Positions 1 through 7,838 of a stretch of 64,000 bases of DNA are shown here, in pieces (position 1 is the first letter of the stretch; every line of letters starts with the position of its first letter). Under the pieces are notes generated by a model. The model ran no database searches. It was given only the letters and a program-made list of their open reading frames with translations, and was not told the DNA's origin. The stretch is from assembly GCA_963799455.1 (NCBI GenBank), contig CAWCXF010000008.1, positions 1,550,001-1,614,000 on the forward strand, in the 5' to 3' direction. The DNA is from CAWCXF01 sp963799455. Lineage in GTDB: Bacteria; Pseudomonadota; Alphaproteobacteria; Rhodobacterales; Rhodobacteraceae. Position numbers and translations under genes: made by a program.

Positions 1-534
1 CTCGGTGCTCGTCCACCGCAGCCACAGGTCGGGAGAGCTCGTGTATCCGCCGACGGGGTCGGAGGCATACACGTCGCCGGTCGGGTCGCTGGCGAAGTCC
101 TCGGGCTCCCAGTAGACGAAGAAGTCCCAGTCGACGATCCGCCCGGCGCCGTCGAAGGTCAGATCCAGGGTCTCGGTGGCGAAGCTCGGGATGCCGTAGG
201 GCCGCCCGACCTCGCCGAGCCGGGCGTTCGGGCCGAACTGGCCGAGCGAGACGGTCCGTCCGCGCACGCTGCCGCCCGGCAGCCGGTCCTCGTCGATGCT
301 GACCTCGAACTCGGCCGCGGGGATAGCCGGGTTCGCAATGGCCCGCAGAACGCCGTCGTCCACGTCGTAGCCCTCGGCGAGCAGGAGCCGCAGGTAGCCG
401 AGGTTCGCCGCGTCGTCCGCCACGAGGGGCTCGCCCGAATAGCGGTAGACGAGGGTGCTCGCCTGGGCTTGGCCGGCGGGCAGGGCCGCGGCGGCGAGCG
501 AGAGCGCGATCGAGGCGAGGGTGGGGGCTTTCAT
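1..534 (-). CDS. secreted protein, N-terminal part (runs off the left edge)
   Basis: This is an open frame of 178 codons from an ATG at 534 to the window edge, with no stop reached. The first 25 residues form a typical Sec signal peptide: Lys at position 2, a Leu/Ala-rich core, and a predicted cut after AQA at about residue 25. The mature part starts STLVYRYSGEPL and is rich in Asp, Gly and aromatic residues, with no catalytic motif that I recognise. Secreted Rhodobacterales proteins that begin this way often end in a VPLPA-type sorting tail, but the C-terminus is not visible. GGAG lies about 10 bases before the ATG. The next gene upstream on this strand starts about 100 bases away, so the two may be transcribed separately. 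Function unknown. Confidence 0.72.
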   Translation of the reverse strand, partial: MKAPTLASIALSLAAAALPAGQAQASTLVYRYSGEPLVADDAANLGYLRLLLAEGYDVDDGVLRAIANPAIPAAEFEVSIDEDRLPGGSVRGRTVSLGQFGPNARLGEVGRPYGIPSFATETLDLTFDGAGRIVDWDFFVYWEPEDFASDPTGDVYASDPVGGYTSSPDLWLRWTSTE

Positions 535-631
535 GGACGCGGCTCCGGGGAGGGTGGCACCGAACCGTCGCATGGCGCCTGCCGGCTCGCAAGCGACATC
601 CCCCGACAGGGGAGGCGGGGACCGCCCCGCC

Positions 632-1972
632 TCAGCCATGGGCGACGGGCGCCGAGCGCGAGGGCGCCGAGGCCCCCTCCAGCGCGGCGCGGGCGCGGCT
701 GGCGGCGGTGTCGGGCAACGACCCCACGTCGTCGCGGGTGATGACCGCCCCATGGGCCACCGGGCGGCTGAGGCGCACCCCGTGCGCCAGCCCGATGGGC
801 AGGGCGCGCAGCTCCAGCGAGCGCGCGGCCGGCACCAGCTTGCCCCAGGCGCAATGGCCCCCCTCGCCGTCGAGCGTCTCTCCGGCCGCGAGCGCGCGCT
901 TGGCGACCGCCACCACGTCGCCGGCCCACTCGCGGGTCGCTCCGGTCGGCTCGCCTCGCAGCACCGCCTGGACGGCCGAGACGCCCAGCTCCAGCCCGAT
1001 CAGGTGGTAGGGCCGCCAGAGCGCCGCAAAGCGCCCCGAGGCGTCGGTCCTGAGCCCGTACTCGGCGAAGCAGGCCCGGGCGTAAGCGTTGGGCGCCTCG
1101 AAGACGACGTAGACCCCCCAGCGCAGGCTGTCGGGCAGCTCCTGCGTCGCCCCGCGCTCGGCCGAGGCCACCACCTCGACCATGCCCGGACCCTCCAGGA
1201 GCCCGCCATCCGCCGCGGGGATCAGCCGGTCCTGGAGCGCGCCCGTCCCCACCGCGGGGAAGCCCAGGCCGTCGCGGGGCACGTCGAGGCCGGTGGCGTT
1301 GGCGATCGCCGCCATCTCGATCGCGGACTTGGTGCCGTCGAGGAAGGAGTTGAACATCTGCGGGTTCATGCCCGCGGCGGCGGCCTCCTCGGGGGCGAGC
1401 CCGTAGTGCTCCCACACCTCGCCCGGCGTCACGTCGTGGTAGAAGGGCTGGTAGCGCGTGCCCTTGCCGGCCGCGACCACGGCGAGCCCCGAGGTGCGCG
1501 CCCAGTCCACCAGCTCGGCCACCAGCGCCGGCTGGTCGCCGTAGGCCATCGAGTAGACGCTGCCCGCGCGGGCGTGGGCGGCCGCCAGCACCGGTCCCGC
1601 CAGCACGTCGGCCTCGACGTTGACCATCACGATCGGAAGGCCCTGCTCGGCCGCGGCCAGCGCGTGGGCGCAGCCCGCGGCGGGCGAGCCGGTGATCTCC
1701 ATCACCACCTCGACGTCGGGTCGCGCGATCACCGCCATGCCGTCGTCCGCGAACGCGGTGGCCGCGACCCGCTCCTCGCTCCAGCCCACGGCGCGGCAGG
1801 CGGCGCGCGCCCGATCCGGGTCGAGGTCGGCGATCGCCACGACGTCGAGGTGCGGCGAGAAGGGCACCTGGTTGAGGAACATCGAGGCGAACTTGCCCGC
1901 CCCGATCACGCCCACGCGAACGGGGCCCTCGGCGTCGAGCCGCGCCTGGAGGCGCGCGGGCAGATGCGGCAT
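632..1972 (-). CDS. homoserine dehydrogenase-like NAD(P)-binding protein with C-terminal SAF domain
   Basis: A 446-residue protein. Residues 18-30 form a Rossmann nucleotide-binding loop (GVIGAGKFA), followed by an oxidoreductase core, and residues about 360-430 form a SAF-type domain (LPIGLAHGVRLSRPVAHGA). This matches the predicted homoserine dehydrogenase group with a SAF tail (COG4091); the real substrate of that group is not known to me. The ATG at 1972 is preferred over one 14 codons upstream because AAAGGA lies about 8 bases before it. Directly upstream on the same strand is a decayed branched-chain amino acid transporter, so it was probably the last gene of a liv-type operon and worked on whatever that transporter imported. 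The frame itself looks intact. Confidence 0.82.
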   Translation of the reverse strand: MPHLPARLQARLDAEGPVRVGVIGAGKFASMFLNQVPFSPHLDVVAIADLDPDRARAACRAVGWSEERVAATAFADDGMAVIARPDVEVVMEITGSPAAGCAHALAAAEQGLPIVMVNVEADVLAGPVLAAAHARAGSVYSMAYGDQPALVAELVDWARTSGLAVVAAGKGTRYQPFYHDVTPGEVWEHYGLAPEEAAAAGMNPQMFNSFLDGTKSAIEMAAIANATGLDVPRDGLGFPAVGTGALQDRLIPAADGGLLEGPGMVEVVASAERGATQELPDSLRWGVYVVFEAPNAYARACFAEYGLRTDASGRFAALWRPYHLIGLELGVSAVQAVLRGEPTGATREWAGDVVAVAKRALAAGETLDGEGGHCAWGKLVPAARSLELRALPIGLAHGVRLSRPVAHGAVITRDDVGSLPDTAASRARAALEGASAPSRSAPVAHG

Positions 1973-2129
1973 GGGTGGTCCTTTCGGCGGCTTTCGCCGG
2001 GAGAAGGTATCCACGGGGCCGCGCCGCGCCGCAACCGGCTTCCTCGCGGGCGGCGCGGGCTCGGCCTCCCGGCCGAGCGACGGTGGAGGGCCGGGGCGCG
2101 CGCGGCGTGGCGGCGCGGGCGGCGTGGCG

Positions 2130-2516
2130 GCGGGCCGCCTCCAGGAGCCCCGCGCGGCGGTGCCAGGGGCGCAGCGTGCGGAAGACGCCGCCGGCGCGGC
2201 CGTGGAGCGCCGGGCCCACGTTCTCCAGCACGGTGCATTCCGGGATCGCGGCCGAGATCTGGACGCTGCCCCCGAGGCCGAGGCGGGCGCGCTCGACGGT
2301 GCCGGGCCGGGTCACGTCGCGGCCCCTGAAGGCGACGCGCCCGGCGTCGGGCCCGAGCCCGCCCGCGATCTGCTCGACGAGGGCGGACTTGCCCGCGCCG
2401 TTCGGGCCGATGGGCGCGTGGATCCCGCCGGGCACGAGCGTCAGCGACACGTCGCGCGTGGCCCGGATCGCCCCGAAGGACTTGGTGAGGCCGTGGGTCT
2501 GAAGGACGGGCTCAGG
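2130..2516 (-). pseudogene. remnant of livG-type ABC ATPase (N-terminal part)
   Basis: About 128 residues resemble the start of a branched-chain amino acid ABC ATPase of LivG type: VLQTHGLTKSFGAIRA, then a Walker A loop GPNGAGKSA with Ala where the second hydroxyl residue is usual, then a Q-loop region. The signature motif, Walker B and H-loop are all absent, because homology ends near 2130 where the sequence becomes unrecognisable. A LivG protein is normally about 250 residues. It lies just upstream of the SAF-domain oxidoreductase on the same strand and directly continues the livM remnant. It cannot work as an ATPase. Confidence 0.7.
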
Positions 2517-2579
2517 CCAGCCCGGGCCTCGGCGAAGGGGGCTTCCACGGCGGCGGGCGAGGCCGCCGAGCGCCCGCGG

Positions 2580-2740
2580 GCCGACGATGCCGTTCCTGGC
2601 GGAGAGCACGGTCGGCAGGCGCAGCACGCCGAGGTGGAACAGCCGATGCTCGCCGAGGCCCCCGAGCCAGTGCTCGAGCGCGATGAAGAGCGCGGCGCCC
2701 GCGACGGGCCCCGTCAGGCGCGCGACGCCGCCGGGGGTCG
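2580..2740 (-). pseudogene. remnant of livM-type permease (C-terminal piece)
   Basis: About 50 residues, in the same frame as the livG remnant, match the C-terminal helix of LivM-type permeases (GPVAGAALFIALEHWL, followed by LGEHRLFHLGVL and NGIVGP). The first 250 or so residues of a LivM protein are missing. The order livH, livM, livG is still the normal operon order, so this is an operon collapsed by internal deletions and not a random match. Confidence 0.6.
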
Positions 2741-2784
2741 CGGCGTTGAGGAGGCGCGCGGGGATCGCGCGGGCACCCCGAAGA

Positions 2785-3060
2785 GGCCCGACGGGCGCAC
2801 GGTCAGCACCGCCCCCATCAGCACGTCGATCAGGATGGAGGCGGCCACGGTGCCCGCCATCGCGGCGGCCGGCCCAAAGGCGCGCGCGAAGAGGTCGGGC
2901 AGCGGGAACCCGCACAGCGTGTCGGTGAGCCCCACGAGCAGCGCGCCGACGAAGGCGCCGCGGATCGAGCCGAGAAGGCGCCGCGGATCGAGCCGATGCC
3001 GCTGATGACGATGACGACGACGACGACGAAGGCGAAGGCGAAGATCAGCACCGGCTCGTT
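2785..3060 (-). pseudogene. remnant of livH-type permease, frameshifted by a tandem duplication
   Basis: The C-terminal third of a LivH-type permease can be read in two frames: EPVLIFAFAFVVVV then GIGSIRGAF in one, and GSIRGAFVGALLVGLTDTL through AVLTVRPSGLFG in another. The frame changes at a 23-bp direct duplication (2951-2973 and 2974-2996), which also doubles the GSIRGAF motif. A GAC/GAT triplet run at about 3004-3040 has lengthened the preceding hydrophobic stretch into valines. The N-terminal two thirds are lost and the remnant is fused to the binding-protein remnant near 3060. Confidence 0.68.
2951..2996. repeat. 23-bp tandem duplication (two copies)
   Basis: Two adjacent perfect copies of a 23-bp unit starting gaaggcgccgcggatcgagc, at 2951-2973 and 2974-2996. 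They lie inside the livH remnant. Because 23 is not a multiple of three, the duplication shifts the reading frame. Confidence 0.9.
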
Positions 3061-3411
3061 GGGCGAGACGTAGAACACGCCCTGGGCGCTCGCCGACGGC
3101 ACCACGGCCATGGCGAGGTTCGAGGAGATGATCCCGGTCACGATGTCCACGGCGTCGGACTGGATCGTCGCGTCGGCGATGCGCACGGCCATGTCGGGCT
3201 TTTGCTGGTCGTCCTCGACGATCACCTCCACGTCGTCGCGCCCCGACCGCTCGATGGCGAGCATGAAGCCGTCGCGTGTGTCGAGGCCGAGGCCCGCGCC
3301 CCCGCCCGAGGGCGTCGAGATCAGGCCGATCCTGGCGCCGCCCTCCTCCTGCGCCAGCGCCGGTGCGGCGGCGATCAGGGCCGCGCTCGCGGCGCCGACG
3401 AGATGTCTCGT
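3058..3411 (-). pseudogene. remnant of a LivK-type substrate-binding protein (N-terminal part, start codon lost)
   Basis: About 115 residues show the leader and first lobe of a branched-chain amino acid binding protein: signal peptide core LVGAASAALIAAAPALA, then ARIGLISTPSGGG, ending VFYVSPN at about 3060, where it runs straight into livH sequence. A full protein would be near 390 residues. A strong ribosome-binding site (GGAGGAGAGA) is still present, but the codon at the right distance, 3411-3409, is ACG where ATG would be expected. Start loss and C-terminal deletion both point to a dead gene. Confidence 0.7.
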
Positions 3412-3499
3412 GGGATCTCTCCTCCTCGGACGAGTTGCGCCCTGTCGGCCGGGCTCCGACCGGTCCGGCAAGGGCGAGCTGGAGCCTGCTTGCCTCGCG

Positions 3500-4015
3500 C
3501 GCGCCGACCTCCACGTCCCCGACCGTCGGAGCCAGGCGGCCGCGATGGAGGCCTTCGCCGCGCCCTGCTCGGTCCGGATGCTGGAGATCGACAGCCTGGG
3601 CATGCTCGACACGGAGGCGGAGGCGAGGGGCCTCACCTTCGTGACGACCGAGCTCGGCGGCGGCGGCACCGCGACCGCGCGCTCGGTCGCCATCGCCCAC
3701 AGGGGCGCGCGCAACCCGCTGATCCACGCGGGCATCCTCGACGGGGAGCCGGAGCGGGCGGCGTCCGTCATGCTCGACATGCCCGACGAGCGCTGCTTCG
3801 TCTTCGCCTCCCGCGACGCGCTGATCGAGCCCCTGGCCGATCTCGGGGCCGAGGTCTGCGAGGGCCAGCCCGTCGCGCGCCTGTGGCCGCTCGACCGCAC
3901 TGGCGTGGCGCCCGAGGAGATCCCCGCGCGCCGGGCGGGGCTCCTGGCCGGGCGCCACGTCCCAGGGCTGTTGAGGTCCGGCGACTGCGTGGCCATGCTC
4001 GCCGCGCCGATCTGA
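3500..4015 (+). pseudogene. C-terminal remnant of doeB-like N-acetyl-diaminobutyrate deacetylase
   Basis: The last 170 or so residues match the DoeB branch of the succinylglutamate desuccinylase/aspartoacylase family, which removes the acetyl group from N-alpha-acetyl-diaminobutyrate in ectoine breakdown. Visible blocks are LEIDSLGMLDTEAEARG, TFVTTELGGGGTATARS, NPLIHAGIL and RHVPGLLRSGDCVAML. The N-terminal half with the first zinc ligands is missing: a short DLH is followed directly by sequence belonging much further along. No start codon or ribosome-binding site precedes it. It runs away from the decayed liv operon. No other ectoine gene is visible in the window. Confidence 0.72.
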
Positions 4016-4303
4016 GGATGGGGCGAGGGGGACCGCTTTGCGACGCTCGACGCTGAACGACCGACCGGGCCGGGCGACCTCGCCCCCGCCCTCGGTCCCG
4101 CGGGCGCGGGCCGGGCGGGGCGCCGTGAGGGCGCGCCCGCGCGCCGCCCGCGCGCTCGGCAGCGAGGCCCGAGCCGGCTCGCCCGTGCCGGGCCGCCGGG
4201 CGGGGGCCGCCGTGACCGCCTCCGAGCGCCGCCGGGACATGGCCTGCCGCCGCGGCCCGCGAAGGCGGGCCGGGCGGCGCCGGGGGGGGGGGGAGGCGCG
4301 GGC
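4016..4303. other. intergenic stretch with a G-run
   Basis: No gene recognised. It ends in a run of 12 G (4282-4293) that merges with the GGAGG ribosome-binding site of the following hutG. Such runs are prone to slippage and sequencing error. Confidence 0.5.
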
Positions 4304-5116
4304 ATGACCCCCTTCGAGGTCTCGCAGGGCTGCGGCCCGATCGTCCTCGGCCAGCCGCATGGCGGCACCTGGGTGCCGGACGAGCTGACGGGGCGCCTGA
4401 ACGCCACGGGCCGCGCGCTCGCCGACACCGACTGGCACGTCGCGCGGCTCTACGAGGGCCTCTCGCCCGGCGCCACCGTGGTGCGCGCGCGCGTCCACCG
4501 CTACGTCATCGACGTCAACCGCGACCCCGGCGGCGCCTCGCTCTACCCGGGGCGCAACACCACCGGGCTCTGCCCCGTCACCGACTTCGACGGGCGGCCG
4601 ATCTGGCGCGACGGCGAGGCGCCGTCGCACGACGAGATCGCCGCGCGGCGCGAGGCCTGGCACGCCCCCTATCACGCCGCGCTGGCCGAGCAGGTCGCGC
4701 GCGCGCGCGCGCGCCACGGCGTGGCGATCCTCTGGGACTGCCACTCGATCCGCTCGGTGATCCCCTTCCTCTTCGAGGGCACGCTGCCCGTCCTCAACAT
4801 CGGCACCGACGGCGGCGCCACCTGCGCGCCCGAGGTCGAGGTCGCCGTGGCCGCGGCCTGCCGGGGCGCGGAGGGCTTCGACTCGGTCCTCAACGGCCGC
4901 TTCAAGGGCGGCTGGACCACGCGCCACCACGGCCGGCCCGGGGCGGGCGCGCACGCGATCCAGATGGAGACGGCGCAGCGCGCCTATCTTCGGGCCGAGC
5001 GCGCTCCCTGGGCCTACGACCCGGCCCGCGCCGACCGCCTGCGCGCGGTGCTGCGCGCGGCGCTGGACGGTCTCGACCGCCTCGCGCGCTCGGGCTTCCC
5101 GACGCCGGCCCCGTGA
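4304..5116 (+). CDS. hutG: N-formylglutamate deformylase/amidohydrolase
   Basis: A 270-residue cytoplasmic hydrolase of the N-formylglutamate amidohydrolase family, which releases formate from N-formylglutamate at the end of one histidine-degradation route. Family motifs are visible: GQPHGGTWVPDEL near residue 18, VIDVNRDPGG near 68, the histidine block WDCHSIRSVIP near 145, and a GGWTTRHHGRP loop near 205. The length suits the family. The ATG at 4304 is supported by GGAGG 8 bases upstream. No other hut gene is visible, so here it stands alone between a doeB remnant and a pcaB remnant. A related amidohydrolase function is possible. Confidence 0.87.
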   Translation: MTPFEVSQGCGPIVLGQPHGGTWVPDELTGRLNATGRALADTDWHVARLYEGLSPGATVVRARVHRYVIDVNRDPGGASLYPGRNTTGLCPVTDFDGRPIWRDGEAPSHDEIAARREAWHAPYHAALAEQVARARARHGVAILWDCHSIRSVIPFLFEGTLPVLNIGTDGGATCAPEVEVAVAAACRGAEGFDSVLNGRFKGGWTTRHHGRPGAGAHAIQMETAQRAYLRAERAPWAYDPARADRLRAVLRAALDGLDRLARSGFPTPAP

Positions 5117-5668
5117 CGAGGGGGCGAGCGCCGTCGGCCGGCGCTTCGAGGCCCGGCCGTCCGGAGCCGGAGCCGCGCCCGCCGGCCGAAGCCCGGCGGG
5201 CGCGGGCAGGATCGACGCGATCGCCCGGCAGCGGATGGCGACCCGACCCCCCCCGCCTCGCCGTCCGCCTGTCGGGGGCGCGGTGGCGATGACGCGCGCC
5301 GTCCCGTCCCGACGGCCGGTCGAGGACCGCCTGCGCCGTGCCTCGCCGTGCCCTCGCCGTGCCTCGCCGTGCCCTCGCCGTGCCGCGCGCGGCGTCCGAG
5401 GACCGCTCGGCCCCGTCGGAGCGGCCCCGTGCGCCGGCGGCGAGGATCGCCGGCGGCGCACGGCCTGGGATCGGGGGCAGGGCGCCCCGCCCTCCGATCG
5501 GCCGGATGCGGTTCCGGCCATCGACGCGCTGCCGGGCGGGCGGGCCTCACGACCCGTCCCTTCGGCCATCCCATGCCCATCCCGTGCCCGGCGCCCGGCG
5601 CGGCGACCGGGCGGTCCGCCACGCGACGGGATGGGCGGCCGAGCGGGCGGCGGTTGCCGGGCCTTCGG
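5117..5668. other. non-coding stretch with short repeats
   Basis: About 550 bases of very GC-rich sequence. Long open frames exist in several directions, but none contains a recognisable domain, a consistent ribosome-binding site or a plausible composition. The only structure I see is the tandem repeat listed separately. Confidence 0.5.
5335..5384. repeat. short tandem repeat, period about 21 bp
   Basis: A core of cgccgtgcc is repeated five times with alternating 10- and 11-bp spacing, giving a 21-bp period. It lies in non-coding DNA. It has no spacers of CRISPR type. Confidence 0.85.
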
Positions 5669-6004
5669 ATCGAGCCGGCGGGCGCACAGGCGAAGCGCGG
5701 CGCGGTTCCGGCCGAGGCGGCGGGGGCCATCGCGCGGGCCGCGGCGCTCTTCGGGCCCGATCCGGAGCGCCTGCGCGAGGGGAGGAGGCGCGGCGGCGTG
5801 ACGCTGCCCGACCTCCCCGCCCAGCCACGCGGGGACGTGGGCCCGCCGCGCGGGCGCGCACCTCCATCACGGCGCCACCAGCCGGGACGTGCCAGCCAGG
5901 ATGTGATCGACACCGCGCTCGTGATGCGCCTGGCGCCCGGGCCCGACCTCCTCGGGGTGCGGCTCGACCGGCTGATCGACGCGTCGGGCGCGACGGACGC
6001 GCGT
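5669..6004 (+). pseudogene. remnant of pcaB-like 3-carboxy-cis,cis-muconate cycloisomerase (N-terminal part)
   Basis: One frame contains two blocks in the right order for the fumarase/adenylosuccinate lyase superfamily, PcaB branch: first GAVPAEAAGAIARAAALFGP with PERLREGRRRGGV, then the conserved SQDVIDTALVMRL followed by LLGVRLDRLIDAS. The sequence between them is corrupted, and everything after about residue 130 of a roughly 450-residue enzyme is missing, including the catalytic loop. No start codon or ribosome-binding site is evident. PcaB acts in protocatechuate breakdown; no other pca gene is seen nearby. Confidence 0.6.
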
Positions 6005-6087
6005 GGGGACCGCGGCCGCCGACGGCCTGCACGAGGGCGCGCGCGGCGCGGCCGATCGCGGTCTCGGACCGGGCCGCGGCCCGGGCC

Positions 6088-6897
6088 TCAGCCCGCGTCG
6101 CGCCGCGCGATCCAGTCGAAGTCGGGATGGTTGGCGAACCGCCAGGCCCGGCGGGGGCCGGCCATGACGTTGAGGTAGTAGGACTCGATGCCGTAGGGCG
6201 CGCCGAAGGGGTGGTGGCCGCGCGGCACGAGCACCACGTCGCCGTCCGCGACCGCCATCGTCTCGTCCAAGCTCCCGTCCTCGGTGAACACGCGCTGGAC
6301 GCCGAAGCCCGTGGGCGGGTCCAGGCGGTGGTAGTAGGTCTCCTCCAGGTGGGTCATGCGGGGCCAGTCGTCCTCGTCGTGGCGGTGCGGCGGGTAGGAC
6401 GACCAGTGGCCCTGCGGCGTGAAGACCTCCGTGACGAGCAGGCTCTCGGCGACGTCGCGCCCCTCCATGGCGATGGGGTGGATGAAGCGGGTGTTGGTGC
6501 CGCGCCCGCGCTCCTCGGTCTCGATGCCCTCGGGGCCGAGCGGCTGGGCCTCGCGGCGGCGGGCGGCGGGCGCGGTGCAGACGGCCAGCGTGCAGTCGGT
6601 GGCGGCCGTCGCGCACCAGCAGGCGTCCCGGGGCACGTAGAGCGCGTGCGGCGGGGTGCGCTCGAACACGTCCATCCGGTCGCCCATCGCGCCGAAGGGG
6701 CGCCCGTCGGCCTCGATGCCGGCGCGGCCCTCGACCAGCACCAGGATCGCCTCGCGCCCGCCCGTGTCGCCTCGGGCGACCTCGCCGGGGGCGAGGCGGT
6801 GGAGCGCGAAGCCGACATGGGTCCAGCCCGCGCTCTGCGGGGTGATGTCGTGGACGAGGCCGCGCGCGGCCTCGGGGCGCCGGAGCAGGTCAGGCAT
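6088..6897 (-). CDS. iolB: 5-deoxy-glucuronate isomerase
   Basis: A 269-residue cupin-type isomerase that converts 5-deoxy-D-glucuronate to 2-deoxy-5-keto-D-gluconate, the step between IolD and IolC in myo-inositol breakdown. Family features are the two-lobed cupin, the metal-ligand block SSYPPHRHDEDDW with HLEETYYHR near residues 165-190, and the C-terminal DFDWIARR. The length matches the family (about 270). Its start overlaps by 8 bases the stop of a small membrane-protein gene, so the two are probably translated together. Beyond that lies a decayed iolD fragment, so this pair looks like the surviving end of an older iol operon. It is the only iolB seen, so the intact cluster upstream probably depends on it. 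Confidence 0.93.
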   Translation of the reverse strand: MPDLLRRPEAARGLVHDITPQSAGWTHVGFALHRLAPGEVARGDTGGREAILVLVEGRAGIEADGRPFGAMGDRMDVFERTPPHALYVPRDACWCATAATDCTLAVCTAPAARRREAQPLGPEGIETEERGRGTNTRFIHPIAMEGRDVAESLLVTEVFTPQGHWSSYPPHRHDEDDWPRMTHLEETYYHRLDPPTGFGVQRVFTEDGSLDETMAVADGDVVLVPRGHHPFGAPYGIESYYLNVMAGPRRAWRFANHPDFDWIARRDAG

Positions 6898-7105
6898 CGT
6901 CGCGGGGCTCCTCGGGTTCGGGACGCGGGTCGAAGGTGACGAAGAAGCGCCAGGCGGCGTAGAGGCCCATGCCCCCGAACAGCACGCCCCAGAACGGCGC
7001 GCCGGACGCGAACTCCACCGCCGCCCAGCCGAGGCACACGGCCACCAGCACGATCCGCAGCCACAGCGGCCGGAACGCCGGATGGTCGAGGTCGAACAAT
7101 CCCAT
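6890..7105 (-). CDS. small two-helix membrane protein upstream of iolB
   Basis: A 71-residue protein with two hydrophobic segments (about residues 15-32 and 36-52) around a short GAPFWGVLFGG loop, and a charged tail PEPEEPRDDA. Its stop overlaps the iolB start by 8 bases, and GGGAGG precedes its ATG at 7105, so it looks like a real operon member. I do not recognise a named family. Its place between iolD-derived sequence and iolB suggests a role linked to inositol metabolism, but nothing in the sequence shows what that is. Confidence 0.72.
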   Translation of the reverse strand: MGLFDLDHPAFRPLWLRIVLVAVCLGWAAVEFASGAPFWGVLFGGMGLYAAWRFFVTFDPRPEPEEPRDDA

Positions 7106-7106
7106 C

Positions 7107-7826
7107 TCAGCCCGCCTCCCGCCGCGCCTCGACGCGGGCCTCGCAGCCCTCGCGCGCCGCGCGCATCTGCGGCCGGACGCAGGCCCCGGGCACGGCCACG
7201 TCCCGCCCCGCGCCAGCCGCCTCGGCCACGGGCGGGGGGTCGGCGACGGCCTCGTCCGGCTCGGCGACGGAGCCGACATGCTCGGCCGGCGCCCCCGAGG
7301 CGCGGGCGTGGGCGGCGAAGTCGGTCTCGAGGGGCACGGCGTGGCGCGCGGTCTCGAGGAGGTCGTCGAACGGGCGCCCGCCGGCCCCCGCCTGGAGCCG
7401 GTGGACGCAGCCGTGGCCGCGGTCATCGAGCGGCCCGGCGACGCGCTCGACGCCCGGCGTGACGGCGGTGGCGATCTCGCAGCCCGGCATCGTCCACGAG
7501 CCGCCGCCGAGCATCACGACGCCATCGCGCCCGGGCCGCGACGTCTCGACGCCCAGGCCCCCCGCGACCCCGCAGCCCCTGGAGGGGACGCCGCGTTCGA
7601 GGCGGTGGCCCTGCGGCCGCGTCGCGCGCCGGGGCGCGTGCGGCTCGCCCGGCGGGCCGCAGCGAGGCGTCCATCCCGGTGCCGAGAGGGGTGGCGCCGA
7701 TCGCCTCGGCGTCGGGGCGCCGCCCGCGCCGATCTCGGCGCCTCCGGGCCCGAGGGCGTTCGGGACGGCCGGCGCCACGGGCGGCGGGCGGTCGTGGAGG
7801 CGGGCGGTGCAGGCGCCGGGCGTCAT
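7107..7826 (-). pseudogene. C-terminal remnant of a second iolD
   Basis: An open frame of about 239 codons whose last 170 residues follow the C-terminus of the intact IolD encoded at 11657-13486: CGVAGGLGVE, then VVMLGGGS where IolD has VMVGDGS, DDRGHGCVHRLQ where IolD has DNRGYGCINRLQ, then FAAHARASGA and HVGSVAE. The thiamine-diphosphate motif is broken (GDG to GGG, Asn lost). The part before residue 80 aligns only in patches, around ALGPGG and HRLERG. It sits between the iolG-like gene and the small membrane gene. It is a dead copy; the matching N-terminal pieces are at 24595-24902. Confidence 0.75.
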
Positions 7827-7838
7827 GCGTCCTCCGGG

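Noticed and set aside
455..2329. Long plus-strand open frame over the SAF-domain oxidoreductase
   Set aside because: It is antisense to a well-supported gene and translates to Arg/Gly/Ala-rich sequence with no domain.
5338..6939. 533-codon plus-strand open frame
   Set aside because: It starts in a tandem repeat and runs antisense through iolB, with no recognisable domain.
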